This document shows, in pieces, positions 16,155 to 22,498 of a stretch of 29,267 nucleotides of DNA. The stretch covers positions 1-29,267 of the forward strand of contig CANNTX010000012.1 in NCBI GenBank assembly GCA_947522695.1, in the 5' to 3' direction. A program made the translations under genes and the position numbers. The notes below the pieces were generated by a model. It was not told the origin of the DNA. It worked only from the letters and a program-made list of their open reading frames with translations, and did not search any database. The stretch's first letter is position 1; each line of letters starts with the position of its first letter. This stretch comes from an uncultured Bacilli bacterium. GTDB lineage: Bacteria > Bacillota_I > Bacilli_A > RF39 > UBA660.

Positions 16155-17240
16155 ATGACCAAAAATAATGGTTCTAAAAAAAAGAAGAAAAAAATTAAGT
16201 TATTATGGATTGTTTGTTTAAGTATCTTATTTTGGTTTTTATTTGTATTATTAGGAACCAATCTTATTATTAAATCATTAAAAGTAAATGGTAGTGAAAA
16301 ACTTTATTTTGTGGAAAAAGGTGATGTAAACTATTTAGTTTGTTTAAAAGATAATAATTTTTTTGAAGATCAATGTTTGAATTCTAATATGTCTTATGTT
16401 GCTAGTTTAATTAATAATATTTCATTAAATTTTAATTATCAGTTTAATGGAAATATAGATGATTTGATTAATAATGTTGATTATCAAGTTAATGCTAGAC
16501 TTATTATTGAAAATATTGATACTAAGGCTAAGTATTATGAAAAAGATTTTGAATTGGTTTCTAAAACTGATGATATAGTTAGTAATAATGGAACTTTATA
16601 TAATTTAAATAAAAATATTAATATTGATTATGAATATTTTAATAATATTGCTAATAGTTTTAAATCACAATATGGAGTTAATTCTCAAAGTTATTTAGAG
16701 GTATATTTGAATATAAATAAATATAGCAGTTATCAAGATATACCAAAATCTTCTTTAATATCCGTTAAAATACCTTTATCACAAAAAGCGATAGAAATTA
16801 AATTTAATACACAAAATATAAATAATAGTATAGATAAATCAATAACATCTAAATCTTTAATTATTAATGGATATTTTAAATTTATAGTTGGTGTTCTTTT
16901 ACTTTTATTTTCTTTTGTATTTCTAGTAGTTATTGTTATGATTATAAATAATTATAGAAAGAAGGTAAGTAAATATAATAAGTTTATTAATAAGATTTTA
17001 AGAGAATATGATCGTTTAATAGTTGAAACGTCTACAATCCCTAATTATGAAGATTATAACGTACTTATTATTAATAGTTTTAATGAGTTGGTTGATGTTA
17101 GAGATAATTTAAGATCTCCAATTATGTATTGTGATGTGGTAAGTGAAAAAGAGTCATTATTTTATATTATTAATGATAATAATTTATATTTGTATATGGT
17201 AAATGAAATAAATATAAATAATGGTGAAAAGAAAATATGA
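16155..17240 (+). CDS. DUF5305-like two-helix membrane protein
   Basis: This 361-residue protein has a very basic Lys-rich N-terminus, a helix (about 17-39), an extracytoplasmic domain (about 40-240), a second helix (241-264) and a cytoplasmic tail of about 95 residues. The outer domain contains 'YQVNARLIIEN', 'YEKDFELVSK' and 'NNGTLYNLNKNINIDYEYF', fitting DUF5305 as I remember it, a family found next to signal peptidases in archaea and Bacillota. It starts three bases after the signal peptidase stop, and its own stop overlaps the next ATG (ATGA). It may help present or anchor the secreted proteins; that is inference. Confidence 0.65.
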   Translation: MTKNNGSKKKKKKIKLLWIVCLSILFWFLFVLLGTNLIIKSLKVNGSEKLYFVEKGDVNYLVCLKDNNFFEDQCLNSNMSYVASLINNISLNFNYQFNGNIDDLINNVDYQVNARLIIENIDTKAKYYEKDFELVSKTDDIVSNNGTLYNLNKNINIDYEYFNNIANSFKSQYGVNSQSYLEVYLNINKYSSYQDIPKSSLISVKIPLSQKAIEIKFNTQNINNSIDKSITSKSLIINGYFKFIVGVLLLLFSFVFLVVIVMIINNYRKKVSKYNKFINKILREYDRLIVETSTIPNYEDYNVLIINSFNELVDVRDNLRSPIMYCDVVSEKESLFYIINDNNLYLYMVNEININNGEKKI

Positions 17241-18751
17241 TATATAAGAAGAATTGTAAATATTTAATTTATATTGGAATTATAGTTATTGTTTTAGTTA
17301 TTGTTTTTTTAAGTGTTGGATATTCTGCATTTCAAAATAGATTAGCTATTGAGAATATAGGAGCAATAGTTCGAATAGATAAAGATATAAGAATTACAAA
17401 TGTTTCTATTGAAAAAGTAAATAATGTAATTAGTAATTATGAAGAATATAATGTTTCTAATTTTGAAGGTAGTGTTATTTTAAATGCAAGTGATTCTTAT
17501 GTAATATATGATGTTGAGGTTCATAATTTAGGAAATATTGCTATGGGAATTAGTGAGGCAAAATTAAATAATGATAATTTAAAATTTGAATTTCTTAATT
17601 ATAAACTTAAGGATAAAATATGTGAAAATGATGAATGTTCTTTAGGAATTAAGAAGAATATTAGAATTAAAATATCTTATAAGGATGGGATTACACCTAG
17701 TGGTAAGGAAGAAAAGTTTTTATTAAGTTTTGTTTTTGGAAGATTTTATAATATTTCTTATTATAATATTACTAATAGTAATGAATTACCAAGTGAAATA
17801 ATTGAGGGAGATACTTTAAATTTGACTATTCCAAATAATGAAGATCAGTTATTAAAGATATTTATGAATAATAAATTATTAAATAAAGATATAGATTATA
17901 CTCATATGAATAATAATTTAATTATTACAAATATTTCAGGAGATTTACAAATTAATCTTAATATGCCAATATGTCAAAGGGCAACCTTATTACATACAGA
18001 AGAATGTAAAGGAAATATTTGTAATGGTATGGGTTATAAACCAGGCGGAGCAATGGGTTCTAGAACAATAACATACGGTTCATTAGGAATCACTGGAGAA
18101 TTAAAATCAGGCGATGCCTTCGACTGTGACGTAAATGGTGATGGTATATATGACCCAGAAACCGAAAGATTCTACTATGTTAAAGACTTAGAAAATAATG
18201 ATAATATAGCCGTATTAATATATTATAACAATGTAAGTAATGGAACTCCTAGCAACGATACGTACTATCAATATTATACAATTGCCGAAAACTGGCATGG
18301 ACCATTAAATGCAATGAGTCAGTTACCTACAACAACGCAGTGGAAAAATGTAAAACTATCACAAACTAGCAGAAAGCTTGTAAATGAATATGGAACAACA
18401 AGTTCAAAAGATGGACACAGCTATCCAGAAACTTTAGACTATTCAAATTATGCTGCTCGCCTTTTAACAATGGCTGAGGTAAAAAAACTAACAACAGCTT
18501 ATATCCCATCTTGGAAAAATGGAGAATTGGATGCCCATCTATATCTAGTCGAAAATACAAATTTTTCCAAAAAAGATAACTCAAAATTTGATGGGTACTG
18601 GCTAGAAACACCAAGAAACACCATGTCTAATCATGGTTGGATAATCTACGCTACTGCAAGAAGAGTCCATAGTGTAGAAGTTCAGCGAACCGACGTATTA
18701 GTCGGAGTTAGACCTGTAATAGAGGTTTCAAAAAATGATATTTTGTACTAA
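17237..18751 (+). CDS. Surface protein: SipW-class signal, TasA-like domain, and C-type-lectin-like C-terminal domain
   Basis: The 504-residue protein begins with a helix (about 6-28) ending 'SVGYSAFQNRL', close to the TasA-like protein's 'SVGFAAFSSVL'. Residues about 30-170 have a beta-rich domain with 'YVIYDVEVHNLGNI'. From residue 243 the character changes: 'MPICQRATLLHTEECKGN', a Gly-rich turn, an EF-hand-like loop 'DVNGDGIYDPETE', 'FYYV', 'AVLIYYNN', and an ending 'DGYWLETP' through 'VGVRPVIEV'. That ending is like formylglycine-enzyme/C-type-lectin and DUF6273 proteins. From about 18050 codons such as GGC, GCC, TTC, GAC and TAC become common though rare elsewhere, suggesting a separately acquired domain. 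Translation is coupled to the previous gene. Confidence 0.75.
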   Translation: MIYKKNCKYLIYIGIIVIVLVIVFLSVGYSAFQNRLAIENIGAIVRIDKDIRITNVSIEKVNNVISNYEEYNVSNFEGSVILNASDSYVIYDVEVHNLGNIAMGISEAKLNNDNLKFEFLNYKLKDKICENDECSLGIKKNIRIKISYKDGITPSGKEEKFLLSFVFGRFYNISYYNITNSNELPSEIIEGDTLNLTIPNNEDQLLKIFMNNKLLNKDIDYTHMNNNLIITNISGDLQINLNMPICQRATLLHTEECKGNICNGMGYKPGGAMGSRTITYGSLGITGELKSGDAFDCDVNGDGIYDPETERFYYVKDLENNDNIAVLIYYNNVSNGTPSNDTYYQYYTIAENWHGPLNAMSQLPTTTQWKNVKLSQTSRKLVNEYGTTSSKDGHSYPETLDYSNYAARLLTMAEVKKLTTAYIPSWKNGELDAHLYLVENTNFSKKDNSKFDGYWLETPRNTMSNHGWIIYATARRVHSVEVQRTDVLVGVRPVIEVSKNDILY

Positions 18752-18774
18752 TATATAAAGAGAAGATTGCTAAA

Positions 18775-18960
18775 TTGAAAAAATTAAGATTAGGTTTATT
18801 CCTTCTTATTTTAGGATATATATGTTATATGTATTTTTGTAAAAATGAGAGTAGTAGTACTAGTGAGTTTAGTAGTGGCTTATTACTTGGGTTATCAATT
18901 GGAATTAATTTGGTGGGAATAATAATTTCGGCTTTATATGTAAAAAATAATAGTAAATAA
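18775..18960 (+). CDS. Small two-helix membrane protein
   Basis: This 61-residue frame uses TTG 18775, with AGAGAAG about 11 bases upstream. It encodes two hydrophobic helices (about 5-22 and 35-54) separated by a Ser-rich loop, 'NESSSTSEFSSG'. No family is recognised. It follows the surface-protein gene by 23 bases and ends at a terminator, so it may be the last member of the secretion operon. The weak start makes it less certain than its neighbours. Confidence 0.55.
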   Translation: MKKLRLGLFLLILGYICYMYFCKNESSSTSEFSSGLLLGLSIGINLVGIIISALYVKNNSK

Positions 18961-18991
18961 GTAAGTTATGAAAAATAATTTGCTTTTTTTT
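18959..18991 (+). terminator. Rho-independent terminator of the secretion cluster
   Basis: AAGTAAGTTAT (18959-18969) pairs with ATAATTTGCTT (18975-18985) with two G-U pairs around a GAAAA loop, followed by a run of eight T. It directly precedes the sigma-factor promoter. Confidence 0.72.
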
Positions 18992-19020
18992 GGAACTTTT
19001 TTGTAAAATATACAACTATA
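18992..19020 (+). promoter_or_regulatory. Possible ECF-type autoregulated promoter
   Basis: GGAACTTTTTT starts at 18992, directly upstream of the ECF sigma gene. GGAAC followed by T-rich DNA is the classic -35 element of many ECF sigma factors, which usually activate their own genes. Sixteen bases downstream is CAACTATA, a weak fit to the usual -10. The leader would be very short, with the GAGGTGG site at 19026-19032. Confidence 0.38.
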
Positions 19021-19037
19021 TTAGTGAGGTGGATGTA

Positions 19038-19577
19038 ATGATCGATCAAGAAACCTTAAATAAATTTGATAAATTGTATAATGAATCTTATAAGAATGTC
19101 TTAAAATATGTGATTTGTAATTGTTCAAATGTGGAAGATGTTAAAGATATTGTACAAAATGTTTATGTTGATTTACTTAAGAAGATTAATAAAATAAATA
19201 TTGATAATGGTAATGCATATGTTATGGGGATAGCTAAAAATAAGGTTAATGAGTATTATCGTTTTAATTATAAAGTTAAGTTAGTTAATTTATTTTCTAA
19301 GGATGAGGAATTTGACATGACTTGTAATATTCCTGATGATTTTGATTTACAAGATGAGTTTATAAAAAAAGAAGATATTAAGTTTATATGGGATTTTTTG
19401 AAAAAGAAGAAAGCGATTGTTTTTAAAGTCTTTTATCTATATTTTTATGAAGATATGAGTATTAAAGATGTTGCTGGATTACTTAAGATAAGTGAATCTA
19501 ACGTAAAACATTATCTATATAGAACTTTAAATGAACTTAAAGTTGTAATGAAAAACAGGGGTGATGAAAATGTTTAA
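19038..19577 (+). CDS. ECF-type RNA polymerase sigma factor
   Basis: The protein has 179 residues from ATG 19038, which follows GAGGTGG by five bases; the longer frame from 18990 lacks a ribosome site and is rejected. Region 2 is visible in 'VEDVKDIVQNVYVDLLKKI' (about 31-49) and region 4 in 'FKVFYLYFYEDMSIKDVAGL', then 'LKISESNVKHYLYRTLNEL' (about 130-170). This is the standard two-domain ECF layout. The next gene overlaps it by eight bases and encodes a membrane protein likely to be its anti-sigma or sensor partner. A GGAAC element upstream suggests autoregulation. The signal is unknown. Confidence 0.88.
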   Translation: MIDQETLNKFDKLYNESYKNVLKYVICNCSNVEDVKDIVQNVYVDLLKKINKINIDNGNAYVMGIAKNKVNEYYRFNYKVKLVNLFSKDEEFDMTCNIPDDFDLQDEFIKKEDIKFIWDFLKKKKAIVFKVFYLYFYEDMSIKDVAGLLKISESNVKHYLYRTLNELKVVMKNRGDENV

Positions 19578-20244
19578 TAGAAAGGAAATTAAAAAAATAT
19601 TTGATGATGAGTTTGATAGCCAAAAGATGAAAGAACAAATTTTAATTAAATATAAAAATAAAAATGGTATTAATATGATAAAAATGTTACGTTATGCTGT
19701 AATTGTGATTGTTTTAATTATTGGGGGAGTATTTGTTTATAATAGAAATTTAGTATTTAGTAATGGTGGTAACGCTAGTAATGGGGATAATAGTAGAATT
19801 TTGGTTAATGAAATTAGTAGAGCTGGTGTAAATAAGATTGATGCTGATATTAAAATTCAACCTATAAAAAAAACTGATTCTTATTTAAGTGATGCATGGG
19901 TGCCTGAAGATCTTAATAAGTTTAATAGTTATAGCGTGTATACTAGAGGAACAAATAAAAGTGAATATGATAATTTAAATTGTTATGTTTATTATTTTTC
20001 TAATGAAAATGGTGAAAGAAATATAAGGGTTGCTTTTTCTGATAAAGGTAAACCAATAAGAGATTATGGTTTTGATAGTGATAGTGCTTTAAAATCTAAT
20101 ATTAATGGTTATGAAGTAATTATATGTCAATACGAAAATATTTATTTTGTAGAATTTAATTATAATAATGTTAATTATGATATTGAAACTAATAGTATTA
20201 ATATAGTTGAATTAGAAATGTTTTTAAAATCAATAATTAAGTAG
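19570..20244 (+). CDS. Membrane-anchored DUF4367-like protein, probable anti-sigma factor or sensor
   Basis: I choose ATG 19570, six bases after AGGGGTG, rather than GTG 19561 or ATG 19564. The protein has 224 residues: a short cytoplasmic part of about 35 residues ('NRKEIKKIFDDEFDSQKMKEQ'-type, charged and helical), one helix (about 40-58), and an extracytoplasmic domain. That domain ends 'NGYEVIICQYENIYFVEFNYNN' and 'ELEMFLKSIIK', which fits DUF4367. Overlap with the sigma gene and the single-span layout are those of anti-sigma factors, but the cytoplasmic segment has no zinc-type HxxxCxxC motif. The role is therefore inferred from position. Confidence 0.7.
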   Translation: MFNRKEIKKIFDDEFDSQKMKEQILIKYKNKNGINMIKMLRYAVIVIVLIIGGVFVYNRNLVFSNGGNASNGDNSRILVNEISRAGVNKIDADIKIQPIKKTDSYLSDAWVPEDLNKFNSYSVYTRGTNKSEYDNLNCYVYYFSNENGERNIRVAFSDKGKPIRDYGFDSDSALKSNINGYEVIICQYENIYFVEFNYNNVNYDIETNSINIVELEMFLKSIIK

Positions 20245-20253
20245 GAGTGTGTG

Positions 20254-20478
20254 ATGAAGAAAAAAGTTTTAATTGGTTTGATAATTATTGTTTTAGTTAT
20301 TTTGTTATTTCCTAGACGTAATGCGTTAAATGATGGTGGAACAATTGAATATAAAGCCATTGTTTATAAAGTGTCTAAGGTGCATAGATATAAAATAGAT
20401 GGTAAATATAATAACGATTTTGAAAATGGAATAATTATAGAATTATTTGGTAAAGAAATTTATAATAATGTAGAATGA
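20254..20478 (+). CDS. Small membrane-anchored/secreted protein linked to the ECF cassette
   Basis: The 74-residue protein starts at ATG 20254, six bases after AGGAG. It has a basic N-terminus, one helix (about 4-18) and a short outer part: 'NDGGTIEYKAIVYKVSKVHRYKI', then 'ENGIIIELFGKEIYNNVE'. I recall this D-G-G-T-x-x-Y-x-A-x-x-Y pattern as a common small protein of clostridia and gut Bacillota next to ECF sigma or DUF4367-type genes, without an assigned function. It closes the sigma operon, with its stop inside the following terminator stem. Confidence 0.7.
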   Translation: MKKKVLIGLIIIVLVILLFPRRNALNDGGTIEYKAIVYKVSKVHRYKIDGKYNNDFENGIIIELFGKEIYNNVE

Positions 20479-20512
20479 ATATATAGAGAAATATCTAATT
20501 TCATTCTTTTTT
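20473..20512 (+). terminator. Rho-independent terminator of the ECF operon
   Basis: GAATGA (20473-20478) pairs with TCATTC (20501-20506), with further A/T pairing possible inside, and is followed by six T. The stem begins in the last codons of the preceding gene. Confidence 0.6.
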
Positions 20513-20513
20513 C

Positions 20514-20542
20514 TTGTATAAATTTTTTTACTATACTATAAT
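20514..20542 (+). promoter_or_regulatory. Promoter of the HAD phosphatase gene
   Basis: A perfect TATAAT (20537-20542) stands 17 bases after TTGTAT (20514-20519), which is a poor -35. Transcription would start just before the GGAGGA site at 20554. Confidence 0.5.
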
Positions 20543-20566
20543 AGATTTTACTTGGAGGAAAAGCTT

Positions 20567-21133
20567 GTGAATAATGGAAGGAATTTATATGATTTTGACG
20601 GTGTCATTTACAAAGGAAATTGTTCTTTTGATTTTTTTATGTACTGTTTAAATTATTATCCTAATATTTTTAAGCATGTTCCTAGATATGTTTTAGATTA
20701 TATATTAATAAAAAATAGATTGATTGATATAAAATATAAAAGTTATGATTTTTGTAGATTTTTATTTGACGTAGAAAATGTTGATAGTTTGATATTAAAT
20801 TTTTGGAAACAAAACATATTAAAAATAAATAATTGGTATAAAGAACAGATGAAAAGCGATGATTTAATAATAACAGGATCACCAGATTTTTTGGTAAATC
20901 CGATATGTGAATATTTTAATATAGAAAATTTATCAAGTATAGTTGATAGAAATACGGGAGTTGTGACAACTTTTTGTTTTAGAGAAAATAAAGCAACAGT
21001 TTTAGAGAAGAAATATCCTAATCAAATTTTCAATTCTTTTTATACAGATAATATTTATGAGGATAAGTTTTTATTTGACAGTGCTAATACAGTTTATTGT
21101 GTTAAAGGAAAGAGAAAAATTAAGATAAAGTAA
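20567..21133 (+). CDS. HAD superfamily (IB subfamily) phosphatase
   Basis: The start is GTG 20567, seven bases after GGAGGA, giving 188 residues; the TTG at 20552 lies before the ribosome site and is rejected. Motif I is 'YDFDGVIYKG' (nucleophile D9, acid D11), motif II 'DLIITGSPDFL', and motif III/IV 'ENKATVLEKKYP' with 'FYTDNIYEDKFLFDSA'. The cap between motifs I and II is helical, as in SerB-like HAD-IB enzymes, which remove phosphate from small molecules such as phosphoserine. Substrate specificity cannot be read. It is probably monocistronic, between its own promoter and a terminator. Confidence 0.85.
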   Translation: MNNGRNLYDFDGVIYKGNCSFDFFMYCLNYYPNIFKHVPRYVLDYILIKNRLIDIKYKSYDFCRFLFDVENVDSLILNFWKQNILKINNWYKEQMKSDDLIITGSPDFLVNPICEYFNIENLSSIVDRNTGVVTTFCFRENKATVLEKKYPNQIFNSFYTDNIYEDKFLFDSANTVYCVKGKRKIKIK

Positions 21134-21140
21134 ATTAAAT

Positions 21141-21167
21141 ACTAGATTTATTAAATTTAGTTTTTTT
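21141..21167 (+). terminator. Rho-independent terminator after the HAD gene
   Basis: ACTAGATTT (21141-21149) pairs with AAATTTAGT (21153-21161) with one G-T pair, a 3-base loop, and seven T to 21167. Confidence 0.6.
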
Positions 21168-21192
21168 ATTATAGATTTTTATATATAACTTC

Positions 21193-21236
21193 TACTTATG
21201 ATTATTATAATATTTATATATTTTACTTATGATTAT
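21193..21236. repeat. Pair of 13-base direct repeats before the aldolase-like gene
   Basis: TACTTATGATTAT occurs at 21193-21205 and again at 21224-21236, exactly 31 bases apart (about three helical turns). It lies in the 120-base upstream region of the next gene and covers its probable promoter (TATAAA at 21243-21248). It may be a pair of activator or repressor sites; no binding protein can be named. Confidence 0.5.
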
Positions 21237-21286
21237 ACTATGTATAAAATGTAATTAGATGGAAAGAAATTTAAGGAGTGTTATAT

Positions 21287-22420
21287 ATGAATAGTAGAAT
21301 TTTATTTGTTGGTGGTAATTGGGATTTAAATGGTGGAAGAAAATCTAAAATAGTAGAAGAGTTTGCAAAGTTTTTACCTAATGTGACGGTGTATAATGGA
21401 GGTAATTTTAATGATTTAAATGATATTTTAGAATCATGTGTTAATTATGATATTGTTTTATGGTGGGCAAATGTTTCAAATGATTTACCTAAAATTAGAA
21501 ATGTGAAAGATATTAATTATAAAGTAATGCTTGTTTCTTCAAAAAGAAATGTTGACAGAAAGTATTCTTTTCAAGATTTACTTCAAAGATCATTTAGTTT
21601 GAAATCTAATTTGACAATTGAATTTGGCATGGTTGATAATAAATATTATATGAGATTATTTGATCCACTTGGAAATATGTGGTATGAGGGATTTAGTATT
21701 AAAATGTGTTCAAAAATATTAATTGAAAGATTAAATTTTATTAGAATTATTACGAGAGAATCAACTGTTTCTAATGAAGAAAATGTTGGAGCGCTGGCGT
21801 GGTTTTTTAATATGTTTAAAGATGAAATGTATGAATCTAATGATAATCCATTTGTTCCTATTAAAGAGGAGTTTTTAGAAATAGTAAGAAATTATGCATA
21901 TAAATTTGCAGAAGCAACATTTGAAACTAAGGATGTAAAAAGGTTTTTAGGTAATGCGTCATTTAGATGTCCAAAAGGATTTCCATCTTTTAGGAATGGT
22001 AAATATATTTTTGTGAGTAAGAGAAATGTAAATAAAGAATTTATTGGAATTAAAGAGTTTGTTCCTGTTTATTTAGAAGATGATAAATTATTTTATTGTG
22101 GAGATTATAAGCCTTCTGTTGATAGTCCGATTCAAGTTAGATTATATAGTTTGTTGTCTAATATTAATTATATGATTCATTCTCATTGTTATATTGAAAA
22201 TGCACCTTATACAGACGTTGTGTTACCTTGTGGTGCTTTAGAGGAAGTTGATGAAATAAAAAATGTTATTAAAAAGTATTATGATAATGATTATAATAAA
22301 GATTTTTATGTTGTTAATTTGCTAGGACATGGAAGCATAATGATGAGTAATAAGGCTTCACAATTAAAAAATATAAGGATGGTTGGTAGAAAGTTACCTG
22401 AAAAAATGTATTTAAATTGA
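21287..22420 (+). CDS. Two-domain protein: unrecognised Rossmann-like N-terminal domain plus class II aldolase/adducin-like domain
   Basis: I choose ATG 21287, eight bases after AAGGAG; the protein has 377 residues. The N-terminal part (about 1-175) begins 'RILFVGGNWDLNGGRKSK' and has 'YDIVLWWANV' and 'YKVMLVSSKRN', an alternating strand/helix pattern of Rossmann or flavodoxin type that I cannot assign. The C-terminal part (about 190-370) resembles class II aldolase/adducin enzymes: 'KYIFVSKRNVN', 'KPSVDSPIQVRLY', then 'YMIHSHCY' (H298, H300) and 'NLLGHGSIM' (H348). Those three histidines would bind the catalytic metal. Sugar-phosphate aldolase or epimerase activity is possible; the fusion is unusual in my experience. 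Confidence 0.65.
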   Translation: MNSRILFVGGNWDLNGGRKSKIVEEFAKFLPNVTVYNGGNFNDLNDILESCVNYDIVLWWANVSNDLPKIRNVKDINYKVMLVSSKRNVDRKYSFQDLLQRSFSLKSNLTIEFGMVDNKYYMRLFDPLGNMWYEGFSIKMCSKILIERLNFIRIITRESTVSNEENVGALAWFFNMFKDEMYESNDNPFVPIKEEFLEIVRNYAYKFAEATFETKDVKRFLGNASFRCPKGFPSFRNGKYIFVSKRNVNKEFIGIKEFVPVYLEDDKLFYCGDYKPSVDSPIQVRLYSLLSNINYMIHSHCYIENAPYTDVVLPCGALEEVDEIKNVIKKYYDNDYNKDFYVVNLLGHGSIMMSNKASQLKNIRMVGRKLPEKMYLN

Positions 22421-22498
22421 TATTTAATTAAAAAATTCATGTTGCTAATGTGAAATAAAAAATGATATGATTGAATTATATAATAGTGAGGTTTAAGC

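Noticed and set aside
18366..18614. 82-codon minus-strand frame in the surface-protein gene
   Set aside because: The plus-strand frame is clearly coding here with recognisable motifs. The reverse frame exists because codon use changes and stops become rarer.
17237..18751. Diversity-generating retroelement target called as a firm feature
   Set aside because: The C-terminal domain looks suitable, but there is no reverse transcriptase, no template repeat and no accessory gene in the window, so it is kept only as a hypothesis.
22479..22484. TATAAT as promoter of the DUF2207 gene
   Set aside because: It is only 15 bases before the ATG, so transcription would start inside the ribosome site, and no -35 box stands upstream at a usable distance.
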